Assembly: GCA_963969495.1 (NCBI GenBank)
Contig: OZ018321.1
Location: 122,105,129-122,169,128, forward strand
Direction of reading: 5' to 3'
DNA: 64,000 nt
Source of the DNA: Ceratothoa steindachneri
Taxonomy: Eukaryota > Arthropoda > Malacostraca > Isopoda > Cymothoidae
A program made the position numbers and the translations under genes. Position 1 is the stretch's first letter. Each line of letters begins with the position of its first letter. Shown piece after piece: positions 10,267-18,630 of this stretch. The notes under the pieces were generated by a model. It was given only the letters and a program-made list of their open reading frames with translations, made no database searches and had not been told where the DNA came from.

Positions 10267-11383
10267 TTCTATATATATATACGTAGGTACTTTGGTGTTT
10301 TTGGCCGAAGTAGGTTGAATACCGTTAGTGAATGGGGAAATTGTTATGACTCCAGTGGGGATGGTATATTATTAATTTTGCGGGTCCTTTTTAGAGCAAA
10401 TAGTTCACAGTGCAAGTTGGCCAATGATTAACAGGTAGCTGGTAAACGTTAGTGTGGCAAAATAAAAACAATGACAAAAATATATCTTTACTAGCAACCA
10501 AAATAAAATTTAAATATACACAGATATTGGGTTTAAAGAGAATGGTCGCACATATGGAGTTAATTGTCTACGCGAGGTACAGGGGGGTTAATTAAGGGAT
10601 TAACGTGGTCGGATTCAGGTCGGTGATTAAAAGTTGGATTTTAAACCGAGCGCGGATACAAAGAATGGATCTATTAGGTAAGAGACTGTAGAACAATCTG
10701 CGGGCGGCAACGGTTACAATTTCTTACGTGCTCGTTGCAAGGAAAGGCCAGTCGGAATACGATGACTGCGATGGGGAAAGTCTGGTTTCCTCACGCTTCA
10801 GATGAGGGAGCACACGTAGATGGCCTTGGGAGATGGGAATCCTCGTCAGATTCTCGACGATTGACTATGGCAGGGTTCACGGATGTCGATTTAGCCTTCG
10901 TTCTCGAATGGAAATCGTTGTTGTCTCCAATCGCGGAGTGGGGAGGGGAGTTAAGTCTTTCAGCTCGTTCGCTTTGGAAGGTGGGAAGTTTATTAGTGCT
11001 CATTACTAAACTGAGTCAAAGGATTATATAGACGCTCGGTGAGGTGGCCTTAGATGGCTTGGCTGCCGCCTTCACAAACAAGTGGAAATTTGGGGAAAAG
11101 TCAGTGACTCCTTCCGGGGGGTAGGGGGAATTGAGATGACGTTGGCGTAGAATGTTCGATGAACTACGATATATGACAGAAAGGCATGAATGTTTGCTGA
11201 AAGGTGGCCATGGGGGACGATGAAATCGGTCCCTAAGCAAATACAGCTGAGGTGTGATAAACGGCGTAGGCTGCACCCTCGCCCTGGTTCACTCATGCTT
11301 CCAAAACTCCATGCGGTGATCTCGGGAACACGTGGGTACAGAAGTGCACGTGGTCGTCCTTCCACCTTATTCTGCTACACCGT
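10267..11383 (-). repeat. LTR-like dispersed repeat, copy 1 (probable solo LTR)
   Basis: This 1.1-kb segment is alignable along its length with 50298-51566. Shared landmarks are TGACTCCAGTGGGGATGG / ACGAGTCCAGTGGGTATG, GATTAACAGGTAGCTGGTA, CGGCAACGGTTAC, GGTGACTCCTTC and CATGCGGTGATCTC. On the minus strand it starts near TGTAGCAGAAT (11379) or four bases earlier at ACGG, and ends next to a short (AT)n run at 10267-10280. The size, the TG-type start and the lack of coding suggest a solo LTR. A non-autonomous transposon remains possible. Confidence 0.6.
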
Positions 11384-11772
11384 TGGTTATGGAGTAATTA
11401 GATTTATATTTTCTGTGCTTCTGTAGGTTCTTTAGTTCTAATCATATAACTTATTTATATTTATAAATTTAAGCTGAAACAAGAATTATTTGTAAATTTT
11501 TATTTTAGAACACATAATTTTATTAATTACACCACATATTTAAATATTGCACATAGTTAAGAAGTATATAATAAAGACTAAAGAGTTTAATAAAATATGT
11601 TCAATATTTGATTCTTTAATGAGGCTTAAGGATTTTAGCCAAGTTTATTTTTTTCCTATTTATAATAAAGATACAAACTGTAATAACACTTTTGTACCAT
11701 AATTACCCTAACTTAATTTAGGGAAAGAAAACGGTTCTTCAGTTCCTATTTAATGTTCATCCCTTTGTAATT
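11384..11772. other. Unassigned AT-rich spacer
   Basis: Very AT-rich. No ORF or repeat is recognised between the LTR-like repeat and the minisatellite. Confidence 0.35.
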
Positions 11773-12032
11773 CATATGCTACTGATATGCAAATATATGC
11801 TCCTATCACGCAAATCTATGATGCTTCCAGGTAAATCTATGATTGTTACACGCAATTCCATGCTGATGACACCCAAATTTTTGCAAATGAAACAAAAATA
11901 TATGCTATTGAACACAAATCTAAGGTGATGAAACGGAAATCTATGAAACTGATAAGTAAATATACGATACTAACACGCAAACCTATGCGGTGACACAAAA
12001 ATCTATGCTTTTGACAGCAAATATAGGATGTT
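11773..12032. repeat. Diverged 21-bp minisatellite, locus 1
   Basis: About twelve diverged copies of the unit whose core is CGCAAATCTATGCTGCTGAC. They are best read as ...TATGCTACTGATATGCAAAT, ...CACGCAAATCTATGATGC and so on. The same unit makes up the large array at 28.64-30.58 kb and the stub at 21.37-21.43 kb. Spacing is disturbed by small indels. The array stops about 25 bases before the hairpin-rich segment. Confidence 0.8.
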
Positions 12033-12418
12033 TGTAGGGGAATGGTAACTTCCACCCCCCCCTTCCATCCCGTTCACTCGTGATGCAGTCCCAAGGCGGT
12101 TACCGCAAGGACATCCGCCCCAGGCATCGGCGAGTCTAAAGCGTAACCACAACGTGGCACAACTCGGTGCCATGAAAGACCCTAAAGGTCAAAAGGTAAG
12201 ATCTCCCCCAGGAGAGTGAGATCCAGTTTCACGTCGAACAAGAAATTGGAGACGGGTTTCTCCCAATCTCGATTGCTAACGAGGAGCCGATGTTTGACTT
12301 CGTGGGAAAGACCGTTTGGAAAAAGAATTCTCCTGGGGCATGCCTCAAGCCCCTCTCCCCCTTACCACTCCCCCAGTGGGGGTGCGAGGTATAAATGAGG
12401 AACTCTGAGGAAAATCGT

Positions 12419-12718
12419 GGTAGTATACGTCAGTCTCTAGGTGACGAAGTCTTCGGATCAAACCGAACTACCGAGACTAGAGAGGTAGTGTACTTGGCTC
12501 GCCAGACCAAGAAGTACCCTGCAAGAGAGGCAGGGCTACCTACCTTAAGGGGCTAAGAAAAAGCTCATCCTTGAGCTAAGTCCCTGGTTATCAAACCAAA
12601 CGATAAGTGAACTTTGGTAAGTTCGACTTACTCTCGCCAGAGAGACTCCTCATATCCTGGTGCACCTTAAACACCAGGGGTATTCCTCGTACTTGAGGAA
12701 TTAAGAAAAAAAGAAGAA
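12419..12718. repeat. Hairpin unit 1 (300-bp period)
   Basis: Stems in order: CGTCA/TGACG (12428-12446); TTCGG/CCGAA (12452-12467); GGTAG/CTACC (12484-12488 with 12536-12540) enclosing CTTGG/CCAAG (12493-12511) and CCCTGC/GCAGGG (12517-12535), a three-way junction; AGCTCA/TGAGCT (12562-12577); TGGTT/AACCA (about 12584-12597); TAAGT/ACTTA (12618-12630); CTCT/AGAG (12631-12642); CCTGGTG/CACCAGG (12656-12678); ATTCCTC/GAGGAAT (12682-12701). Confidence 0.85.
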
Positions 12719-13012
12719 GGTAGTATACGTCAGTCTCTAGGTGACGAATTCCTCGGATCCACAACCGAGCTACCGAGACTGGAGAGGTAGTTTACTTGGG
12801 TCGCCAGACCAAGAAGTACCCTGCAATAGAGGCAGGGCTACCTACCTTAAGGGGCTAAGAAAAAGCTCATCCTTGAGCTAAGTCCCTGGTTATCAAACCA
12901 AACGATAAGTGAACTTTGGTAAGTTCGACTTACTCTCGCCAGAGAGACTCCTCATATCCTGGTGCACCTTAAACACCAGAGGTATTCCTCGTCCTTGAGG
13001 AATTAAGAAGAA
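12719..13012. repeat. Hairpin unit 2, tandem duplicate of unit 1
   Basis: Begins exactly 300 bp after unit 1 and is nearly identical. Several of its differences fall in loops (for example GTACTT to GTCCTT, AAGAGAG to AATAGAG). In the second stem TTCGG/CCGAA has become CTCGG/CCGAG, a paired T-A to C-G change that keeps the stem. Confidence 0.9.
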
Positions 13013-13340
13013 GAAGGAAAAGGCTCCCCCTCGAGCCCGTTATTCGGTGGCCACACCAAAATTTAAGTAACTTATTCTCGCCAGAGAAACCCCCCTCCGT
13101 TATCCTCGCCCTTGAAGAAGACCCTCCCCGAGTTCAGTCCTCGTCCATAAGGAAATAAGTAACGAAGGAGAAAAGCTCCTCCTCGAGCTCGTTACTCGGT
13201 GATCACACCGCACTCCAAGTTAACTTGATTTAAGAAACAAGTTCGACTCACTCTCGCCAGAGAGACCACGACTGCCTAGGTGTTGCATAAAGCACCGTCT
13301 TGGTTCTCGTCCTTAAAGAACCCTTCCCCCCCGGAAGAAC
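13013..13340. repeat. Hairpin units 3 and 4, diverged and shorter
   Basis: Unit 3: GGCTC/GAGCC (13022-13037), GGTG/CACC (13046-13057), TAAG/CTTA (13064-13074), TTCTC/GAGAA (13075-13088). Unit 4: AGCTC/GAGCT (13174-13189), CGGTG/CACCG (13197-13210), AAGTT/AACTT (13217-13226), CTCTC/GAGAG (13251-13264), GGTG/CACC (about 13279-13296), GGTTCT/AGAACC (about 13302-13322). The hairpin order matches the second half of units 1 and 2. Confidence 0.75.
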
Positions 13341-13440
13341 GTGTGGACCCCCCAGCTGCTACCCTCGCCAAAACGACCGTAGAATTTCGCCCATCTACAA
13401 CTGGACACACGGCTCGCGTCGTGAGTCAATAACATTTCTG

Positions 13441-13914
13441 AGGCCCTTTAAAATCCACATGAGTCCGTAAGCCTAATTCTTATATTATTGTTTTGTGTAG
13501 AGAAAACGTTAACCAAATTTTGGAGGGTAAACTAATTTAATTAATTCTTGTTTATAATAATATTTAGAGTATTGCTGTAGTTAATGTATAAAGGTTGTGT
13601 ATTCAATGGTTAAAGATAAAATATAAGTTTATTTTGTGAATTAGTGGGCGTTTCTTTTATATCCTTACGTGATTCAGAACGGCTCTGTTCTTTAAGATAT
13701 TCTTATAATATCGATATATTAGACACTATTAGCACTCTTAGAGACTAGAACTAAAAGGAGGGGAATTCTACGACACTAAATAAAAGAGGTGTCAGGTAAG
13801 TAGGGTTCTTATCAGAAAGAATTCTACGACACTGTTAATAAGCAAAAACACTCTAGCGAAGATACAGGGGTCAGTCTTTCATCGCAACAAATAGACAGAA
13901 ATTAACTTTCTGCT
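13441..13914. other. Unassigned spacer with a 15-bp direct repeat
   Basis: No gene recognised. GAATTCTACGACACT occurs at 13763-13777 and again at 13829-13843, 66 bp apart. Confidence 0.35.
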
Positions 13915-15770
13915 CTTGGTTTCGGTTTAAAATTTTCTATTCCTTCTCAATCGTCCAGTGTAACAAATGCTAAGAGCTTTATTAATTTTAAAAAATTCGG
14001 CAATTTTCCTAGTGAGTATATTTCTATTGCTAAATGTTATGTGTAACATTCTATGACCTCCTCTTTGGACTCTAATTATCTCTCACGTTTCCATCGGGCT
14101 ATAAATAACCTTAAGAATAATCTTAACCTTAACGTCACTAAAGCCGATAAATCTGGTTTAATAGTTATATTAGATAAACAAACATATTTCGATAAAATGA
14201 GTGAATTATCTAATGACGACTATACCTATGTGCATTTAAATAAAGACCATTCATAACAAGTGAATAGTAATTCTCATAAAAAAAGTACGTTCAATTCCTA
14301 AACATTATCCAGACTCAATTTCTAAATTTATATCTATGAATGCCTATCTTCCTTATATTTATGGCCTTGTCAAGACTCACAAGCCTAATAATTCTTTACG
14401 CCTCAACGTCAGTTATGTAGGCTCTGTCTTATATGTTTTGTCAAAATGGCTTACGTCTTATTTTTCCCTCTTGTAGGATGCATTACGGATTCCCATATAG
14501 TTAATAGTTCTGACCTAAAAGAAAAACTTAATACCATCCCTTACTCTTTAGACTTTACTCTTGTTAGCTTTGATGTTTGCTCCCTTTTCACTAAAGTTCC
14601 GGTTAAAGATCTATTCCAGTTTCTTAAAGATAATTGTGTAACTTTGAATTACCTATACCCCCTAATTTATTCTTAAGATTAATCTCCCTCTATACCACAG
14701 ACTGTGCATTTACTTTCTATGGTAAATTCTTTCGCCTAAAATTTGCTTTAGCTATGGGTAATTGTTTATCCCCTGTTTTATTTAAGTTATATATGGAATT
14801 TTTCGAAACGGTTTTCCTCCCCTCTATTGTAGATTTTCCTATAATCTGGTTTCACTATACATATTGATGATATCTTTTGCTTGTGGCCCAATTCTGAAAA
14901 TTTTTCTTTTTTTGAACAAACTTAACTCCCTTGTACCTCCCATTAAATTTACCCTTGGAATTGAACAGAATGAAAGTATTCCTTTCGTTGATTTATTAAT
15001 ACACCGCACGTCTCCTGGTTTTAAGTTCTCTGTCTATCGGAAACCAACTAATTCTTCTTCTTATATTCACGTTTACTCCTCTCACCATATTAAAGTCAAA
15101 ATATCAATTTTTATTTCAATGTTCTCCGAGCACTTCGTGGGGTTAGTCCTGAATTCTTTGACTCTGAAGTTTCCATAATTTTTGACATGGGCCAAAAACT
15201 TTGCTATCCTTTTTGTTTCCTTGATAAATTCCTTCAGTTAGCTAAAAAGTCTTTTATAGTTTTGAACCTTGCGCGCTTTTTAATAACAAGAATACTCTTG
15301 TATTTCCTTTTAATTCATCCTTTGCTTCTCTCCTTTGAATTTTAAAAACTCTAGGCATTTGTGTAGTATTTAACTATAAGAATACTATCTCTAAACTATT
15401 AGTCAAGAAAGCCCCTTCCCCTATTATTAATGTATATTGCGTAAAATGTATCGATTGCTCAAAATATTACTTTGGCCACTCAGGTAAATGTTTAAAAAAC
15501 GAATTTCTCAGCATAAATATAATGTCCGTCGTGGAGAATAAAGCAGCTCATTTTATGTTCATATGTCATATCTTAATCACAATATTGATTGGAATTCTGC
15601 TAAAATTATCTGTCATAATAACGATACAATTTGCCGAAATATCATTGAATCAACCTTTATTAGTAAATTCCCAAATTGTAATTTAAGTCCTGGCTTATAT
15701 AAACTCGATGGTTATATTTTAAATTATATTCACAATGAACTGTCGAAACTTTTAATTTGAGACTTAATAT
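13915..15770 (+). pseudogene. Penelope-like element: RT plus GIY-YIG, degenerate
   Basis: Read across frames the order is complete. N-terminal ALGFGLKFSIP (about 13915), LNLNVTKADKSGLIVILDK (about 14125-14180), PYIYGLVKTHKPNNSLRLNV (about 14352-14412), SFDVCSLFTKVPV (about 14570-14605), LAMGNCLSPVLFKLYMEFFE (about 14748-14808) and the C motif IDDIFCLWP (about 14862-14890, where the family Y before xDD is H). Then PFVDLLIHRTSPGFKFSVYRK, and GIY-YIG sequence near 15430-15500 with HNIDWNSAKII and SPGLYKLDGYI (15580-15715). At least six frameshifts or stops are present. In life it would be a self-primed retroelement; this copy is inactive but is the fullest Penelope coding region in the window. 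Confidence 0.88.
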
Positions 15771-16119
15771 TTATATTGATCTTAATGAACAATTATATTT
15801 TATTTTGTGTGCATCTATGTAGACTTATGTTTTTGTCTGTATTTGTTTTCATTTGAGTCAAGTCTTTAGAACATTTGTACTTATTCTACCTTAGTTTTTA
15901 GATCCTGACCTCTAAGGTTAATCACTCGTTAAGATTTTCTCCCTCCTTAATTGCTTAGGCAGTATTTTGATCCTCATGTCAACCTTTAGCCTTTTGAATT
16001 TACCTGATTTAATGATCTTATTTTGCATTTAACTTCGCTTCTCCTAAGGTTTCCATTTCATATTAATTCATTTTGTTGATTGGTTTTTGATTTTTGGTGG
16101 GCGTTCCCTCTCCTATGTA
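15771..16119 (+). other. Probable Penelope 3' flank
   Basis: Thymine-rich non-coding sequence after the GIY-YIG frame, probably the element's 3' UTR. No hammerhead core is visible here. Confidence 0.35.
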
Positions 16120-16174
16120 TCATCCTTGAAAACATAACATAACATAACATAACATAACATAATTTCAAGGATGA
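16120..16174. repeat. (CATAA)n tract flanked by a 12-bp inverted repeat
   Basis: TCATCCTTGAAA (16120-16131) and TTTCAAGGATGA (16163-16174) are exact reverse complements enclosing about six CATAA units. On the minus strand this is the terminus of the CR1/L2 fragment followed by a TTATG tail. CR1/L2 elements end in short tandem repeats, so the tract is read as the 3' tail. Confidence 0.85.
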
Positions 16175-16870
16175 AAAAAGCCACAAGGGCCTATCAAAGG
16201 TCATCCGTCTCTGTCAAAACCCACCCACAAAACGCACCATCACCAGGGGAATACCAAATCAAAGTCCCGCACAATATAATATAAGAGATGACAAAAACCA
16301 CAAGGGCTCATCATAGGTCATCCGAGTCAAATGGCCACTTTTTCAAGGCACCCAAACTCAAAGGAAAACTACATCTAAAGGATTGCGTCCAAAAACAAGG
16401 GTATCACCAATCAAGGCTTGTCAAGAATTAAATTATGCAGCTATACGATATATACAAACAATAGTAATATATACAAAACTTAGGAACCATCACAAACTTC
16501 CCTCTTCATAAACTCATCCAATCTACTCTTAAATACATTTAGATTTGGACTACTTACTACCCTCCGCGGCAATTTGTTCCAGAAGTCTACCACTCTATTG
16601 GTGAAAAAATATTTTCTTAAATCCAACCTACACCCTTGCTTTTTAATTTTCAAGTGGTGGCCTCTAGTCCGATTTCCATCATCTAACTCAAAAAACTTGC
16701 TAACATCCAATTTATCTATCCCGGAACATTTTTTAAAGAGCTCAATCATATCCCCTCTCACACACCTCCTTTTGAACGAGAACATATTTAATACCCTCAG
16801 TCTATCTATATATTCAAGGTGCCTCAGGAAAGGAATAATCTTTGTTGCACTGACTCGAGAAGGTTAATAT
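16175..16870 (-). pseudogene. CR1/L2-clade ORF2 C-terminus and 3' UTR
   Basis: The 101-residue minus-strand frame (16480-16785) matches the very end of CR1/L2 ORF2. RGDMIELFKKCSGIDKLD leads to NRTRGHHLKIKKQGCR, then RKYFFTNRVVDFWNKLPRRV and the terminal FKSRLDEFMKR. This region follows the RT thumb and has no known catalysis. The 3' UTR (16175-16480) contains two related blocks, CCACAAGGGC...GGTCATCCG at about 16182 and 16299. The element is 5' truncated near 16870, as is usual for this clade. The open frame is notable, but the fragment cannot transpose. Confidence 0.85.
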
Positions 16871-16943
16871 CCTTGATAAAGAACTCGAAATAACGTTCGA
16901 AAGTACTTGGAATCCTCGTATTAATTTTTCCTCTAGGCCTTGT

Positions 16944-16946
<3 letters not shown>

Positions 16947-17018
<72 letters not shown>
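16947..17018. repeat. (AT)n microsatellite
   Basis: About 36 uninterrupted AT units between the CR1/L2 fragment and the next CR1 element. Confidence 0.95.
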
Positions 17019-17025
<7 letters not shown>

Positions 17026-17057
17026 CTTAAATATTAGTTTCTACTGAGCAGCCAAAT

Positions 17058-17200
17058 GTAGTTACATTGTCATACAGCGCTAAGCACGGCTGTTTTTTTT
17101 AAGTTGTTAGTCACATTTCCATACAGAGCTGAACACGGCTGGGTGTTTGTAAAGTGGTTGGTTAGGTTGTCATAAAGTGCTGGACACACCTGAGTTTATT
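17058..17200 (+). repeat. Three ~50-bp repeats upstream of CR1 ORF1
   Basis: Units start at about 17071 (CATACAGCGCTAAGCACGG), 17120 (CATACAGAGCTGAACACGG) and 17171 (CATAAAGTGCTGGACACAC). They lie 5' of the CR1 ORF1 and probably belong to its 5' UTR. A promoter role is a guess. Confidence 0.6.
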
Positions 17201-17589
17201 TGCAAAGCTAAGTGTATCTTCTCATTTTTTCTTTTTTTGCCTCGTTCTATATTTAGTTGAGTTAAGTTTGATCCCATTCTTTCATCATTGATTGATTCGG
17301 TCAGTGTGCGTAGATTTATTTCAGCGCTGCTTCTCTAATTTTATACAGTTTTACAATCTTTTTCCTGTTTACTCGACATTCCAGCTTGGAATTTGCATCC
17401 CACACATACATTTTCAATCATCACTCTTGATAATAGGAGGAAGCCTTCAGTTCTAACCTTCTTAATAGCATAATTGCACTTCCCAAATTAATTGAGCTTC
17501 AGCTGCGTAGATTAACGGATCATTCCCATCGCTTCACTGCCGTAAACCCTTCTTAAACTATTACTTTAGGTGTAATTCTCTGCTGGAAT

Positions 17590-18630
17590 GCGGCCAAAAA
17601 AGAGAATTGCTCCGTCTGTAATGGTGTTTTACTGGTTGCACACTGCGTCGGAGCAAGTGGAACCTACAGAGGCTGCGAAATGAGAAAGGATTTATAAATT
17701 TAAATTATGTCTCTCGAACAGGAAATTAGTGTGTTGCGATTTGACGTGCAGTCCTTGAGGAATCCGCTCGACATTCAAATAGGAAAAAATCGGTCTCGAG
17801 ATGACCGGGTGGATGACCAGCGACTCTCAATCTTGGTTAACTGCGATACTCAGCTAGTTGAAGGTGCACAGCGAGATGAGGAGTACCTTCGACCGCGCCT
17901 GATCCAGCAACTCGAGTTAGCCTGGCTGGTCGGCTTTCTGGAACCAGGGATGATGGGTTTGTTACGGTTCGAGGAGGAGCCTCTCCCAGTCGGCTTAGGC
18001 AGAGGCTGCCGATAATCACGACTAAGAAATTTTCCGTTTTGGGTACCGAGCACGATGATGAATCAGAAGTTCGACTTGTAGAGGATTCTATTATTAGGGG
18101 CCAACCTGAAGAATTTTGCGGCAGAAAACAAAAAAAGCGGACGAGGTATTTTCCTCCTGCAAGAAGAGTTGAGGATCTTCTCAATTCAATGGAAGATTTT
18201 ACAAGCTGAAATACCCCAAACATAGCTTATAGAATGCATTTCGGTACTAATAATGTTTTATCTACGAGGTCCGAGAAACTTCGAGCAAGGTACTGTCAAC
18301 TAATTAGGAAGCTGAAAGAAAGTATTGGAAAGCTGGCGCTTACAGGTATCCTTCCAAGAATGGGTGGGGCAAATGTTTTCGATGGAAGAGTATCCTATAT
18401 TAACAACTACCTTTAATCTCTGCCAGGAAGAGGGGGTGTACTTCACCGTTTTTGTTGGATGATTTTTACGAACAAATGGAGCTTTTCTTGCGAGACGGAC
18501 TTTATCTAAACGGAGTGGGCGCGGCAAAGCTGTAAAGAATAATTAGTAATTCTCTTGGAAAAATGTCAGACAGGAGAGCATCGGGAGTAGCCAGCAGATA
18601 GGGGAGAGTGGCTAACCACGCTGTAATAAT
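17590..18630 (+). pseudogene. CR1 ORF1 with SGNH esterase domain
   Basis: The N-terminal part reads MRPKKRIAPSVM in one frame and CNGVL..C.GAS...GCEMRK in another (a cysteine-rich, zinc-finger-like patch at 17590-17690). A predicted coiled segment follows (LEQEISVLRFDVQSLRNPL, 17707-17765). The SGNH/GDSL hydrolase domain begins at VEDSIIRGQPEEF (about 18075; the nucleophile motif GDS reads EDS). It continues through RRVEDLLNSMEDF, HFGTNNVLSTRSEKL (about 18237; family HVGTND) and TGILPRMGGANVF. Esterase ORF1 proteins are known from the CR1 clade. Stops at about 18208 and 18415 and several frame changes mark it dead. Confidence 0.8.

Larger units (their letters stand above)
12060..13440. repeat. 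Hairpin-array segment of unknown nature
   Basis: A GC-richer 1.4-kb segment made almost wholly of short perfect stem-loops. In the first part: GCGG/CCGC (12096-12106), CCAC/GTGG (12147-12157), GGCAC/GTGCC (12156-12171), GACC/GGTC (12178-12190), GATCTC/GAGATC (12200-12223), GGAGA/TCTCC (12248-12263), CTCG/CGAG (12268-12283), GGGGC/GCCCC (12335-12353) and CCCCC/GGGGG (12369-12381). A 300-bp unit follows twice, then two shorter diverged units. No ORF is conserved, and no known RNA or transposon family is recognised. Stem arms change together between units, so pairing, not sequence, is kept. Confidence 0.75.

Noticed and set aside
12216..12398. 60-residue open frame in the hairpin segment
   Set aside because: It is not conserved in the following units and reads across several palindromes.
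12060..13440. CRISPR array or tRNA cluster in the hairpin segment
   Set aside because: No constant repeat with spacers and no tRNA box A/B pairs. Stems differ in sequence, and the units are 300 bp.
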